From the NCBI RefSeq assembly GCF_030814015.1, contig NZ_JAUSUL010000001.1, positions 710,001-774,000 on the forward strand: a stretch of DNA of 64,000 nucleotides, in the 5' to 3' direction. This document shows positions 37,839 to 47,441 of this stretch, in pieces; the stretch's first letter is position 1, and each line of letters opens with the position of its first letter. Made by a program: the position numbers and the translations under genes. Source of the DNA: Amorphus orientalis (GTDB lineage: Bacteria > Pseudomonadota > Alphaproteobacteria > Rhizobiales > Amorphaceae). The notes beneath the pieces are model-generated. The model was not told the origin of the DNA, did no database searches, and worked only from the letters and a program-made list of their open reading frames with translations.

Positions 37839-38993
37839 TCAGAACTTCTCCACCAGTTCCACCGGATGGCGCGACAGCGGTTCGGGGTCGGCATCGGTCG
37901 TCAGATAGGTGCGGGCGAGGGTCATGGCGGTTTCGGTGTCGCTGTCCATCAGGATCATGTGGGCGAACAGCACCATGTTCGGGACGATCTCGGTGGTGTT
38001 TCCGCGATAGAACATCGGCGGATCCATCCAGGACGGCGCAAAGCGGGCGCCCAGCGAATAGCCGCAGGCGTTCATGCGGTGGGGCTGGAGACCGGCGCCA
38101 TCCACGACCCTGGCATGGGCGTCGAAGACGTCGCCGAAGGTCCGGCCCGGCCGCATCGCCGCCTCCACCCCGGACAGGGCGGCGGCGGCCGCGTCGAACA
38201 TCTCCCGGTGACGGGCGGTCGCCCCGCCGACGGGCACGGTGGCCATCATGGCGGAATGATAGTGGCGATAGCTGCCGGCGAACTCGAGCGTGATCTGGTC
38301 CGGATCGCTCAGTGTCCTGCGGCCGCTCTTGTAGCGGCACAGGAGAGCGTCGCGCCCGGATCCGATGATGAAGCCGTTGCCGGGATAGTCGCCGCCGCCG
38401 GCCAGCACGGCGCCCTGCATGGCGGCTAGGATCGCGCCCTCGTCGGCGCCCACGGTGATCTCGGCGAGGCCGGCCTCCCAGGCGGCGTCGCACAGCCGGG
38501 CGGCGGTGCGCACGTAGCCGATCTCCGCCTCGCTCTTCACCGAGCGGAGCGTTGGGACGAGATCGGAGGCGTCGCGGATCGTGGCGAAGGACTGCAGCCG
38601 TTCGTCCAGGAGCTTGCCGTTGGCGGCGGTCAGGCCATGGGTGTCCGTCTCCACCCCGATCTGCGCGCCGAGGAGGTCGAGTTCGAACAGGATGTCCTTG
38701 AGAAGGCGCGTCGGGTCCGCCCCGCCCTGGTCCGTCCACACCCGGATGTCCTCGATGATCGAGGTGTGTCGCGCCTGCCTCAGATCGGGCATGCGCGTCA
38801 TCAGCACGAAGCGGCCGTCCCGGGTGAGCACCAGGCACTGGAAGAAGCAGTAGCCGAACGTGTCGTAGCCGGTCAGCCAGTAGTGGCTCTCCGGGGCGAA
38901 CAGAAGCATCCCGTCGAGATTCTGCGCGCGCATTTCCGCAAGCACCGCCTGCTTGCGGGCCTCGTATTCGTCGGGTTCAAAAGCCAGGGCCAT
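37839..38993 (-). CDS. Peptidase M24 (creatinase/aminopeptidase P fold) homologue with a degenerate metal site
   Basis: A 384-residue pita-bread protein: a creatinase N-domain (MLLFAPESHYWLTGYDTFG) and a C-terminal M24 domain. The metal ligands of true M24 peptidases are missing: the first Asp position is Glu (LEFAG), the second is Ala (HSAMMAT), and the GHGIG His is Tyr (CGYSLGARFAP). It is thus probably a metal-free hydrolase like creatinase or ectoine hydrolase (DoeA), not a peptidase. AAGGAG lies 8 bases before the ATG at 38993. It is 32 bases downstream of pgeF. Confidence 0.8.
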   Translation of the reverse strand: MALAFEPDEYEARKQAVLAEMRAQNLDGMLLFAPESHYWLTGYDTFGYCFFQCLVLTRDGRFVLMTRMPDLRQARHTSIIEDIRVWTDQGGADPTRLLKDILFELDLLGAQIGVETDTHGLTAANGKLLDERLQSFATIRDASDLVPTLRSVKSEAEIGYVRTAARLCDAAWEAGLAEITVGADEGAILAAMQGAVLAGGGDYPGNGFIIGSGRDALLCRYKSGRRTLSDPDQITLEFAGSYRHYHSAMMATVPVGGATARHREMFDAAAAALSGVEAAMRPGRTFGDVFDAHARVVDGAGLQPHRMNACGYSLGARFAPSWMDPPMFYRGNTTEIVPNMVLFAHMILMDSDTETAMTLARTYLTTDADPEPLSRHPVELVEKF

Positions 38994-39025
38994 CTGGGGC
39001 TTCTCCTTGTGGGCAGGTGCCGGGC

Positions 39026-39796
39026 TCAGTCGGCGGCGAGCGCGATCGCCGACACCAGCCGGCCATAGTCCGGCTCGCCGGAATGCTGCGCGCGCCGGTA
39101 GGAGTAGAAGAGTTCCGGGTTGCGGTAGGTGCACATGTCGAGCCGGTGGGCCTCCTCCACGCCGGCGTGGACCAGCCGGTCGACCACGTAGCGGGGCAGA
39201 TCGAACATGGCGTGGCCCGTGCGCTCGCTCGGCGTGAAATAGATCTCGTCGGCCGGCCTGTCGGTCAGGAAGCGCTCGATGAAATCCGGGCCGACCTCGT
39301 AGGCGACCTGGGAAATCGTCGGACCGAGGACGGCGACGGTGCGGCCGCGCTGCGCGCCCAGGCCCTCCATCGCGTCGAGGGTCGCCTCCAGGATGCCGTC
39401 ATAGGCACCGCGCCAGCCGGCATGGGCGGCGGCCACCACGCCGGCCTCCGCGTCGGCGAACAGGACCGGGCCGCAGTCCGCCGTGGACACGCCGACGGCG
39501 ACGCCCGGAGTGGCGGTGACGAACGCGTCCGCCTTCGGACGCTCCCCGTCGCCGAACGGGCCGTCGACCACGACCGCCGTCGCCGAATGGATCTGGTAGG
39601 GCGTGAGCAGCAGGTCGGGCGCCACGTCGAGCCGCTGCGCCACCCGGGCCCGATTCTCCTGGACGGCTTGCGGATCGTCCCGGGATCCGATGCCGACGTT
39701 GAGGCTCTCGTAGATCCCCTCCGACACGCCGCCCTCGCGGGTGAAGAAGGCATGACGGATGCCGGCGATCCGATCGAGTTCAGGGGCTGTGATCAT
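39026..39796 (-). CDS. pgeF: Peptidoglycan editing factor PgeF (YfiH / LACC1 family)
   Basis: A 256-residue DUF152 protein, also called multicopper polyphenol oxidase or purine nucleoside phosphorylase-like. The zinc His-Cys-His set is visible: TPYQIHSA, STADCGPVLF and AAHAGWRG. In E. coli it is linked to removal of wrongly placed L-Ser from muropeptides; family members also split purine nucleosides. ATG at 39796 gives the usual MITAPELDRIAGIRHAFFTR N-terminus. It follows midA by 217 bases. Confidence 0.9.
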   Translation of the reverse strand: MITAPELDRIAGIRHAFFTREGGVSEGIYESLNVGIGSRDDPQAVQENRARVAQRLDVAPDLLLTPYQIHSATAVVVDGPFGDGERPKADAFVTATPGVAVGVSTADCGPVLFADAEAGVVAAAHAGWRGAYDGILEATLDAMEGLGAQRGRTVAVLGPTISQVAYEVGPDFIERFLTDRPADEIYFTPSERTGHAMFDLPRYVVDRLVHAGVEEAHRLDMCTYRNPELFYSYRRAQHSGEPDYGRLVSAIALAAD

Positions 39797-40013
39797 GGGG
39801 ACCCCGCATGGTCTGGCGGCGAATGGGATACCCGGAAAAGGGGCGTGCGAAGCGGACCGCTCCGAAGCCGCTCCTCCCGGGCAAGGGTTTGCAGCCGGCC
39901 CGGCGGGGCAGCGACGGCGTGGACAGGCACGTGGTTCGAAACGATCCGGAAAATCGAGCGCCCGCAACTATTCCAGTCCTGCCGCTCCGACGCAAAGGGG
40001 CCCGGCACGACGA

Positions 40014-41102
40014 TCATCGCGGCCGCGCCGGAAAGGCAGGCGGCGCGACGCCGGGGCTGGTCACGGCAAGCACCTTGAACAGCTCGCCCATCTCGGTCAC
40101 GTCGGCAAGCCGGCGCACCGCCGCCTCGATCTCCCGGAAGCCGGTCTCGTCCGTGCCGGCGGCCAGACGCTGGGCCCGGTCGACCAGCCCGAGCGCGACG
40201 AGGAATTCGCCCTGGGTCAGCGGACCGTGGATGGCCGCTCCGGCCGTGCGCGCGCTTCGCGCCAGGGTGGCGAAATCGACGTGGGCGGTGAGATCTGACT
40301 CGCCGGGCGCCTCCAGCAGGCCCGTGTAGGCGTGGTCGCGCACCGCCTGAAGCGTGTCGCCGAAGGCCGGCCCCTGATAGCCGTAGTCGATCGCCAGCGC
40401 GGCGCCGCCCTCGGCGACGATCCGCTCCGACACCGCCGCCATGATGGCGTCGGCGGCCGGGCACCATTCGACGACGGCGCCGTCTTGCGCGTCGAGGCCG
40501 GGGGGAATGGCCGCATCCTGGGCGTAGGGCGCCAGTCCGAAGCCCAGCCCGCCCGCCGCGTCGAGCCCGACCACGCGCTCCTGCCAGCGGTCGCCGGTGC
40601 GCACGAACTGGCGGATCGGCAGGGCATCGAAGAACTCGTTGGCGACGACGAGCAGCGGCCCGGGGGGAACCTCGTCGATGGCGTTCCGCCAGGCCACCGG
40701 CACCGGACATGCGCGGAGCGTCTCTTTCTGCAGGGCCCGCAATCGCGGGCTGGTTTCCACCAGATCGACGCTGACCGCCTCCAGAAAGGCCGGCCGCAGG
40801 CGGGCGACCCGCAGGATGTCCGCCATCAGGGTGCCGCGGCCCGGCCCGAGCTCCACCAGGCGGACCGGATCGGGCGAGCCGAGCTGCTCCCAGACCGTCA
40901 GCAGCCACGCGCCGACCAGTTCTCCGAACAGCTGCGAAACTTCCGGTGCCGTGACGAAGTCGCCGTCGCGCCCGAACGGCACCCGGGTGGTGTAGTAGCC
41001 ATGCTCCGGATCGCCGAGACAGAGCGCCATGTAGCGGGCGACCGGCATCGGTCCGCTGGCTGCGATCTCCTCGGCTAGGCGGCGGGCGAGCGGCGTGGTC
41101 AT
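40014..41102 (-). CDS. MidA / NDUFAF7-type SAM-dependent methyltransferase
   Basis: A 362-residue class I methyltransferase of the MidA family, whose mitochondrial member methylates an arginine of complex I subunit NDUFS2. The SAM loop is [17 protein letters not shown]; the family-specific [20 protein letters not shown] and [10 protein letters not shown] segments are present. A complex I role in bacteria is inferred. The ATG overlaps the lgt stop (ATGA), so the two are coupled. Confidence 0.92.
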   Translation of the reverse strand: MTTPLARRLAEEIAASGPMPVARYMALCLGDPEHGYYTTRVPFGRDGDFVTAPEVSQLFGELVGAWLLTVWEQLGSPDPVRLVELGPGRGTLMADILRVARLRPAFLEAVSVDLVETSPRLRALQKETLRACPVPVAWRNAIDEVPPGPLLVVANEFFDALPIRQFVRTGDRWQERVVGLDAAGGLGFGLAPYAQDAAIPPGLDAQDGAVVEWCPAADAIMAAVSERIVAEGGAALAIDYGYQGPAFGDTLQAVRDHAYTGLLEAPGESDLTAHVDFATLARSARTAGAAIHGPLTQGEFLVALGLVDRAQRLAAGTDETGFREIEAAVRRLADVTEMGELFKVLAVTSPGVAPPAFPARPR

Positions 41103-41941
41103 CGGCTCTTCGAACCGGGCTCTTCGGGGACGGGTCTGCGCCGCGCGCGCCAGATCGCCCAGGCGCCGGCCAGCACCATTGGCACGGACAGGAGCATGCC
41201 CATGGTCAGTCCGCCCATCAGAAAACCGAGCTGGGGATCGGGCATACGGAAGAATTCACTGATGATGCGCGCGATGCCGTAGCCTGCGGCGAAGGCGCCC
41301 GCCGTCAGGCCCGGGCGCCGCAGCGTGCCGAAGGCATGGGTCAGAACCCTGAGAACCAGGAACAGGACCAGGCCTTCCAGGGCGGCCTCGTAGAGCTGGC
41401 TCGGATGGCGCGGCTCGGGCCCCGCGCCCGGAAACACCATGGCCCACGGAACGTCGCTCGGCCGTCCCCAGAGTTCGCCGTTGATGAAGTTGGCGATGCG
41501 GCCGAAGAACAGGCCGATCGGGGTCGCCGCGCCGGCGAGATCGAACAGGGTCCAGATGGCGATGCCCCGGCTGCGGGCGAACAGGATCATGGCGATCACG
41601 ACGCCGATGAAGCCGCCATGGAACGACATGCCGCCCTGCCACAGCGCCAAGGCCTCGGCGGGATGGGCGAGATAGTAGTCGAAATTGTAGAACAGCACGA
41701 AGCCGATGCGTCCGCCGGCCACGATGCCGATCGTGGCCCACAGCACGAAGTCGTCGATGTCGGTCGGGGTCGGCCGCGGAACCGGTCCCCACAGTCTCGG
41801 CGTCGACACCAGGCGGCGCATGTACCACCAGGCGAACAGGATGCCGGCGATGTAGGCCAGCGCGTACCAGCGCACGGCAAACGGACCGACTTCGACGAGA
41901 ACGGGATCGATCGCCGGAAACGGCAGGGCGAAGAGAGGCAT
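41099..41941 (-). CDS. lgt: Phosphatidylglycerol-prolipoprotein diacylglyceryl transferase
   Basis: Lgt attaches diacylglycerol from phosphatidylglycerol to the lipobox cysteine of prolipoproteins in the inner membrane. It is 280 residues with about seven spans. The signature [13 protein letters not shown] is present, along with [12 protein letters not shown] and HPSQLYEA. It heads lgt-midA-pgeF and serves, among others, the several lipoproteins in this window. Confidence 0.96.
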   Translation of the reverse strand: MPLFALPFPAIDPVLVEVGPFAVRWYALAYIAGILFAWWYMRRLVSTPRLWGPVPRPTPTDIDDFVLWATIGIVAGGRIGFVLFYNFDYYLAHPAEALALWQGGMSFHGGFIGVVIAMILFARSRGIAIWTLFDLAGAATPIGLFFGRIANFINGELWGRPSDVPWAMVFPGAGPEPRHPSQLYEAALEGLVLFLVLRVLTHAFGTLRRPGLTAGAFAAGYGIARIISEFFRMPDPQLGFLMGGLTMGMLLSVPMVLAGAWAIWRARRRPVPEEPGSKSR

Positions 41942-42150
41942 CGGGGCGTCGTCCGTCCAGGATCTGTCACAGGCGGGCCGGGCGGTCGGGCTTCCGCCTG
42001 TGTCGTGGGCGCCGGGCTCCGGCGCGGGGCAGGCGACAGTGGTCCGAGCCCCGAACCTCCGTCAAGCGGTCTCGATGAGGGCGCCTCCTTGTTCCGGATG
42101 AGCCGGACCCCCATAGTCAGGTCACTTCCGAGGACGTGAGGACCAGAGTG

Positions 42151-42471
42151 ATGACCCAGGGCTCCAACCGCATTTTCGACGATTTCGCCAAGCTCGCTTC
42201 CGACGCGACTTCGGTCGCCCAGTCGGTTCGCAAGGAGATGGAGACGGCGGTCCGGGCCCAGGCGGAGCGGTTCCTCTCCGATATGGACCTCGTCCAGCGC
42301 GACGAGCACGACGCCGTCAAGGAGATGGCCGCCGCCGCCCGTGACGAGGCCGAGGACCTCAAGACCCGTCTCGCTGCCCTGGAGGCACGCGTGGCCACGC
42401 TCGAGGCCGGATCGGGCTCGGCGGCGCCGTCCCAGTCCGAGACGCCCGGAACTCCCCCGCCCGGCGAGTGA
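42151..42471 (+). CDS. UbiK-type accessory factor (BMFP/YqiC)
   Basis: A 106-residue protein with a conserved N-terminal region (NRIFDDFAKLASDATSVAQS) and a coiled coil (LKTRLAALEARVATLEA), then a short proline tail. UbiK family proteins bind lipids and help ubiquinone synthesis in E. coli. The start at 42151 (MTQGSN) is preferred to a GTG at 42136. It is divergent from lgt and upstream of ybjN. Confidence 0.85.
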   Translation: MTQGSNRIFDDFAKLASDATSVAQSVRKEMETAVRAQAERFLSDMDLVQRDEHDAVKEMAAAARDEAEDLKTRLAALEARVATLEAGSGSAAPSQSETPGTPPPGE

Positions 42472-42657
42472 GCGGGTCGCGGAACGGCGTTTGCGAAGGT
42501 ATACTGGCGGAGATAGAGATTCGCGTGTCGTTGCGCGGCTGACAGCCGTTGCGGGCTGGCGCCAGCGTATCGCCGCCGATGTGACCTGAACGCGCCCCTA
42601 CCCGGGAGGCCGCCCCGCCTTCGTCTCCCCCCGCCAACGGCACCGCGAGGATCGATC

Positions 42658-43158
42658 ATGACGTTCATCGACATCGAATTGGATCGGGGCAGCAACCCGG
42701 TCGACCAGATCGAACACATCGCCGTCGCCAACGATTGGCTGTTCGACAGGTCCGGCGACGACGAGATCACGATTTCCACAGCCGGGCACTGGTGCGACTA
42801 TCACGTCTCGTTCACCTGGATGGACGAGTTCGAGGCTCTCCATCTGGCCGCCGCGTTCGATCTCAAGGTGACCGAACCGCGCCACACCGAGGTTGTCCGT
42901 CTGCTGGCCATGGTCAACGAGCGGCTCTGGCTGGGCCACTTCGACCTGTGGAGCAAGGAAGGCGTGGTCATCTTCCGCCACGCCCAGCTTCTCTCCGGCG
43001 ATTCGGTCCCCACGCCCTCCCAGATCGAGGGCCTCCTGACCCACGCGATCGACATGTGCGAACGCCACTACCAGGCGTTCCAGTTCGTGGTCTGGGCCGG
43101 CAAGTCGGCCGCCGACGCCCTGGACACCGCGCTGTTCGAAACGGTTGGCGAGGCATGA
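42658..43158 (+). CDS. YbjN domain-containing protein
   Basis: A 166-residue cytosolic protein of the YbjN family (DUF1790). The typical pattern is visible: WLFDRSGDDEITIS, HVSFTWMDEFEALHLAAAFD and HFDLWSKEGVVIFRHAQLL. Its fold resembles type III secretion chaperones, and its role is not established. AGGAT is just upstream of the ATG. The stop overlaps the proC start (ATGA), and this YbjN-proC order recurs in Rhizobiales. Confidence 0.88.
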   Translation: MTFIDIELDRGSNPVDQIEHIAVANDWLFDRSGDDEITISTAGHWCDYHVSFTWMDEFEALHLAAAFDLKVTEPRHTEVVRLLAMVNERLWLGHFDLWSKEGVVIFRHAQLLSGDSVPTPSQIEGLLTHAIDMCERHYQAFQFVVWAGKSAADALDTALFETVGEA

Positions 43159-43970
43159 GCGGCGGATCGTCCCGCCCCATCGTCCTCGTCGGCGCCGGCA
43201 AGATGGGCGGCGCCATGCTGGCCGGATGGGGCCGCAAGGCTCTGGACGCGCCGGTGATCGTCATCGATCCGGCTCCCTCCGACGAGGTCCGGGACATCGC
43301 CGACCGGATGGGGGCGACGCTCGCCACCGAAGCCCCGGCCGACACGAAGGCGGGCGTTCTCATCGTGGCGGTCAAGCCGCAGATGATGGATGACGTCCTG
43401 CCGCCGCTGACCGGACTGCGCGACGAGGAGACCACCGTCGTCTCGGTGGCGGCCGGCATCACCATCGGTCGGCTCGAGGCCGCGCTCGGTCCCGGGCCGG
43501 TGGTCCGAACCATCCCGAACACGCCGTCCCAGATCGGCCGGGGCGTGACCGTCGCCGTCGCCAATCCCGCGGTGGATGCGGAGGGGCGGGCGGCCGCAAC
43601 CGATCTGCTCGGTGCGATCGGAATGGTCGAATGGGTCGAGGACGAGGCCCTGATCGATGCCGCCACGGCCGTCTCCGGGTCGGGGCCGGCCTATGTCTTC
43701 CACATGGTCGAGTGTCTGGCCCAGGCCGGTCTGCAGGCCGGTCTGCCGGAGGATCTCGCCATGCGGATCGCCCGCGGGACCGTCACCGGTGCCGGCGCGC
43801 TCCTCGACGACAGCCCGGCCGACGCGGCCACGTTGCGGCAGAACGTCACGTCGCCCGGCGGGACCACGGCCGCCGCCCTCGACGTGCTCATGGGCGACCA
43901 GGCGATGCAGTCGCTGTTCGTGAAGGCCGTCGCCGCTGCCGCGAAACGGGCTCGCGAGCTGGGCAGCTGA
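43155..43970 (+). CDS. proC: Pyrroline-5-carboxylate reductase
   Basis: ProC reduces pyrroline-5-carboxylate to proline with NAD(P)H. The 271-residue protein has the cofactor loop VGAGKMGGAM, VAVKPQMMDDVL, RTIPNTPSQIGRGVT and SGSGPAYVFHMVE, then VTSPGGTTAAAL near the C-terminus, all family signatures. The ATG overlaps the ybjN stop. The TetR gene follows after 96 bases. Confidence 0.96.
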   Translation: MSGGSSRPIVLVGAGKMGGAMLAGWGRKALDAPVIVIDPAPSDEVRDIADRMGATLATEAPADTKAGVLIVAVKPQMMDDVLPPLTGLRDEETTVVSVAAGITIGRLEAALGPGPVVRTIPNTPSQIGRGVTVAVANPAVDAEGRAAATDLLGAIGMVEWVEDEALIDAATAVSGSGPAYVFHMVECLAQAGLQAGLPEDLAMRIARGTVTGAGALLDDSPADAATLRQNVTSPGGTTAAALDVLMGDQAMQSLFVKAVAAAAKRARELGS

Positions 43971-44066
43971 TCCCAAGCGGTTTGGCTTGCGCGCCCGCGG
44001 ACCTATCTAACAGGCGAGCGGTCCGGCGCACCTGCCGGGCGGATTTCAGTGGATGAGAGCAACGCC

Positions 44067-44738
44067 ATGGCCACGAAGCGTCAACGCCAATCGATCGTTT
44101 CCGCGCTGATCGCGCTCCTCGAGACGCGGGACTGGCAGGATATCGGGCTGGACGACATCGCCGCGGAAGCCGGGGTCTCGCTCGCCGTGCTGCGCTCGGT
44201 GTTCGACACCAAGGTCGCGATCCTGGAGGCGTTCGTCCGGGACATCGACGAGACCGTGCTGGCGGGCGACGACGGGGATATGGGCGACGAACCGCCCAGG
44301 GAGCGCCTGTTCGACGTCCTGATGCGCCGGCTCGATACGCTGAAGCCGTACCGCCCGGCCCTGCGCTCGCTGGCCGCGTCCGCCCGGCGCGACCCGGTGC
44401 TCGCCGCCTCGCTCAATCGCATGGCGCTGGTTTCGCAGGGCTGGATGCTGACGTCGGCGGGAATTCACATCAAGGGTCTCCTGGGGGCTGCGGCAACCCA
44501 GGGGCTGGTGGTCGCGTTCGCGCGGGTGCTCAGGGTCTTTCTCCGGGAAGAGGATGCGGGGCTGCCCCGCACCATGGCAGCCCTCGACAAGGAACTCCGC
44601 CGCGGCGAGCGGTCCTTCCTGCGGCTGGAGCGGGTCAGCCGGCCGATCCGCCGGGGCGTGCGCCGGCGGTGGGAGCGTCCGGCCTCGGCGCAGGCCGATC
44701 CGGAGGATCCGGCCGGGGCGGCGTCCTCGCCGGCTTGA
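44067..44738 (+). CDS. TetR family transcriptional regulator
   Basis: A 223-residue protein with an N-terminal TetR DNA-binding domain (SALIALLETRDWQDIGLDDIAAEAGVS, LAVLRSVFDTK) and a C-terminal ligand domain with no recognised ligand. The end is Arg-rich, followed by an Ala/Pro tail. The ATG at 44067 is proposed; a GTG at 44049 is also in frame. It sits in the ybjN-proC-TetR-tRNA-binding gene set; target genes are unknown. Confidence 0.83.
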   Translation: MATKRQRQSIVSALIALLETRDWQDIGLDDIAAEAGVSLAVLRSVFDTKVAILEAFVRDIDETVLAGDDGDMGDEPPRERLFDVLMRRLDTLKPYRPALRSLAASARRDPVLAASLNRMALVSQGWMLTSAGIHIKGLLGAAATQGLVVAFARVLRVFLREEDAGLPRTMAALDKELRRGERSFLRLERVSRPIRRGVRRRWERPASAQADPEDPAGAASSPA

Positions 44739-44849
44739 CCCGGCGGCCTCGGGCAGGTTCCCTTTCGATCCGATTCTCACACCGAAGCCGGACGGATCCA
44801 GGCCATTGCGCCGGGTCCGTCCGCTGCCATTTCGACGGAAAGAGCCCGC

Positions 44850-45209
44850 ATGACCGAGACCACCGGACCGGCCGAAACCATCACCTTCGACGATTTCCTG
44901 AAAGTGGACATCCGCGCGGGCACCGTCGTGGAGGCCGAGCCGTTCCCCGAGGCGCGCAAGCCGGCGATCAAGCTGGTCATCGATTTCGGCGCCGAGATCG
45001 GCCGCAAGAAGTCGTCGGCCCAGATCACCGAGCACTATACGCCGGAGACCCTGGTCGGCCGGCAGGTGCTGGCGGTGGTGAACTTCCCGCCCCGCCAGAT
45101 CGGGCCGATGCGCTCGGAAGTGCTGACCCTGGGCATCGCCGACGCGAACGGCCACGTCGTGCTGGCGGCAACGGACAAGCCCGTGCCGGACGGAAGCCGC
45201 CTCTACTGA
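44850..45209 (+). CDS. tRNA-binding domain protein (CsaA-like)
   Basis: A 119-residue OB-fold protein with the tRNA-binding domain seen in CsaA and at the C-terminus of some MetRS proteins: FLKVDIRAGTVVEAEPFPEARKPAIKL and ARQVLAVVNFPP-like strand. CsaA in Bacillus acts as an export-related chaperone; the role here is unknown. It converges on the histidine kinase, with an 84-base gap full of GCGCGC hairpins. Confidence 0.86.
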   Translation: MTETTGPAETITFDDFLKVDIRAGTVVEAEPFPEARKPAIKLVIDFGAEIGRKKSSAQITEHYTPETLVGRQVLAVVNFPPRQIGPMRSEVLTLGIADANGHVVLAATDKPVPDGSRLY

Positions 45210-45293
45210 GGTGCGTCACGGCCCGGCAGTCCTGTCCCAGCCGCTGACTGCGCGCCTTTGCGCGCTGCGCTGCGCGCACCGAATTTCGCGCAA

Positions 45294-46694
45294 TCAGGCC
45301 GGCAGATGAACGCGCGCGCGCAGACCGCCCTGCGGGGCTTCGCTCAACACGATGTCGCCGCCGTGACTGCGGATCGCGTCGCGGGAAATCGCGAGCCCGA
45401 GACCGGTTCCGCCCAGGTCCTGGTTGCGGGCCGTGTCCAGCCGGTAGAACGGCCGGAAAACCTCTTCGCGGGAAGCCGGCGGGATCCCGGGTCCGTCGTC
45501 GTCGATCAGGATGGTGACCCAGCCGTCGATGTTGCGGCCGGAAATGTGCACCGTCTTGCCGTAGCGGGCGGCGTTGATGATCAGGTTGTGCAGGCCGCGC
45601 CTCAGCATGTTCGGCCGGGCCTCGATCCAGCGTTCGCCCTCGAATTCGACGCTGGTGGTCGCGCCGTGCCGGCGGCCTTCGGCCGCCAGGTCCTCCAGCA
45701 GATCCTTCAGATCGACCGTGTCGGAGCTTTCGTCGATGTCGGTGCGGGCGAAGGCGAGATAGTCCTCCAGCATGGCCTGCATGGCGTCGACGTCCTTCTT
45801 CAGGGCGTCGGTTTCCTCGTTCTCCGGCAGGAAGGCGAGCTCCAGCTTGAAGCGTGTCAGGATCGTCCGGAGGTCGTGGGAGACGCCGGTCAGCATGGCC
45901 GTGCGCTGCTCCATCTGCCGTTCGATGCGCCGGCGCATCTCGATGAAGGCACGGGAGGCCTGGCGGACCTCTGTGGCGCCGCGCGGACGGAACCCCTCGA
46001 CCGGGCGCCCCCGGCCGAAGCCTTCGGCGGCGTCGGCAAGGCGCTGGATCGGCCGGATCTGGTTGCGCAGGAACAGGACGGCAATGGCGATCAGGACCAC
46101 CGAGGTGCCGGCCATCCAGACCAGGGTGATGTGGGAGTTGGTGGCGTAGGCCTGGCTGCGTCGGACCACCACCTTGAGGATGCCGGCATCGAGCTTGACC
46201 TCGATCTCGACGAACTTCGCCTCGTTGATGATCTTGAGGGCGAACGGCCGGCCGACCTGGTCGCGGATGCTGGCGCTGAGCGTCCGGTCGAGCAGCGAGA
46301 AATAGGGCTTCGGCGCCGGCGGCGGCAGCTTGGCGTCGGGATCGAGCGTCACCGACACGAACATGTGGGCCGCGGCGGCGGTCACGATCTCCTGGACCTC
46401 GGCCGCGTTCGGTGCCTGCTCGATCAGGGTCGCGAGCGTCGCCACCTCGGCCGCCGTCGTCTCCGAAAGCCGGCTGGTCACGTTCTGCCAGTGCCGGTTC
46501 ATGAACACGAACGCGACCACCGACTGCAGCAGGATCATCGGCACCACGACGATCAGCAGCGAGCGGGCGAACAGCCGGCGCGGCATCTGCCGGCGCAGCC
46601 AGCGGCCGACCGGCGGCGGCAGGCCGCCGGAACGCAGCACCCGCTGCCACAACGGGCGCTCGGGGGAGGGGGAGGTTTCGTCGATCGGTGCCAT
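45294..46694 (-). CDS. Sensor histidine kinase, EnvZ-like
   Basis: A 466-residue membrane kinase. A first transmembrane span (about 41-65, LFARSLLIVVVPMILLQSVV) and a second (LVWMAGTSVVLIAIAVLFL) flank a periplasmic sensor; a HAMP region follows, then the H-box GVSHDLRTILTRFKLELAFL, the N-box NLIINAARYG and ATP motifs DDGPGIP and GGTGLGLAI. The ATG at 46694 is preferred over a GTG 15 bases earlier. It lies 39 bases after the response regulator gene, its likely partner. The signal is unknown. Confidence 0.92.
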   Translation of the reverse strand: MAPIDETSPSPERPLWQRVLRSGGLPPPVGRWLRRQMPRRLFARSLLIVVVPMILLQSVVAFVFMNRHWQNVTSRLSETTAAEVATLATLIEQAPNAAEVQEIVTAAAAHMFVSVTLDPDAKLPPPAPKPYFSLLDRTLSASIRDQVGRPFALKIINEAKFVEIEVKLDAGILKVVVRRSQAYATNSHITLVWMAGTSVVLIAIAVLFLRNQIRPIQRLADAAEGFGRGRPVEGFRPRGATEVRQASRAFIEMRRRIERQMEQRTAMLTGVSHDLRTILTRFKLELAFLPENEETDALKKDVDAMQAMLEDYLAFARTDIDESSDTVDLKDLLEDLAAEGRRHGATTSVEFEGERWIEARPNMLRRGLHNLIINAARYGKTVHISGRNIDGWVTILIDDDGPGIPPASREEVFRPFYRLDTARNQDLGGTGLGLAISRDAIRSHGGDIVLSEAPQGGLRARVHLPA

Positions 46695-46733
46695 TCGTCG
46701 CTCGCGCACGCCGGAACGGGCGTATTGGGTGCG

Positions 46734-47441
46734 TCAGTCGCGCGGGTCCGCCATCAGCCGGTAGCCCACGCCGCGGATGGTCTGCAGATAGCGCGGGTTC
46801 GCCGGGTCTTCCTCGATCTTCCGCCTGAGCCGGTTGATCTGGACGTCCACGGTCCGCTCGCTTGTGCGGGTCTCCTCCGTCACCAGCTGATGGCGCGGAA
46901 TGGTCTCGCCCGGCTGCTCGGCGAAGGTCTTGAGAAGGATGCGCTCCCGGTCGGTCAGCCTGACCGTGGTCTCGCCGGTCCGCAACTCCTCACGCTCCAG
47001 GTCGAAGACGAACTCGCCGAACGCCACGCTGCTGTGCCACTGCTTCTGGGTGGCGTTGCGTTTCAGGACCCGGGCGATCCGCAACACCAGCTCGCGGGGC
47101 TCGAACGGCTTGGTGATGTAGTCGTCCGCGCCCAGTTCCAGACCGTTGATACGGTTGTCGCTCTCGCCCAGCGCCGTGAGCATGATCACCGGCAGGTCCT
47201 TTCCGGCAAGGGAGGACTGCATCAGATCGAAGCCGCTCTCGTGGGGCATCATCACGTCGAGCACGACCAGGTCGAAGGCGAAGGTCTGGAGCTTGCGCCG
47301 GGCCTCGGCGGCGTCGGCGGCCTCGCTGACCCGGTAGCCCTCGCCCGCCAGGTAGCGGTGCAGCAGGCTGCGGATCCGGCTGTCGTCATCGACGATCAGA
47401 AGGTGGGCGGCATCGTCGCTGGGGACGGGGGTCGTGCTCAC
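46734..47441 (-). CDS. petR: OmpR-family response regulator (PetR-like)
   Basis: A 235-residue regulator: receiver domain with the phospho-Asp in DLVVLDVMMPHESG and a C-terminal OmpR winged helix (TSERTVDVQINRLRRKIE, RYLQTIRGVGYRL). Together with the MarR gene in front, it matches the PetP-PetR pair first described in Rhodobacter capsulatus. The start is GTG overlapping the petP stop (GTGA). The kinase gene follows. The gene symbol is given by similarity. Confidence 0.9.
   Translation of the reverse strand: MSTTPVPSDDAAHLLIVDDDSRIRSLLHRYLAGEGYRVSEAADAAEARRKLQTFAFDLVVLDVMMPHESGFDLMQSSLAGKDLPVIMLTALGESDNRINGLELGADDYITKPFEPRELVLRIARVLKRNATQKQWHSSVAFGEFVFDLEREELRTGETTVRLTDRERILLKTFAEQPGETIPRHQLVTEETRTSERTVDVQINRLRRKIEEDPANPRYLQTIRGVGYRLMADPRD

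Noticed and set aside
37839-38993. DMSP lyase DddP as identity of the M24 protein
   Set aside because: DddP needs an iron site built from Asp, His and Glu ligands, and these positions are changed in this protein.
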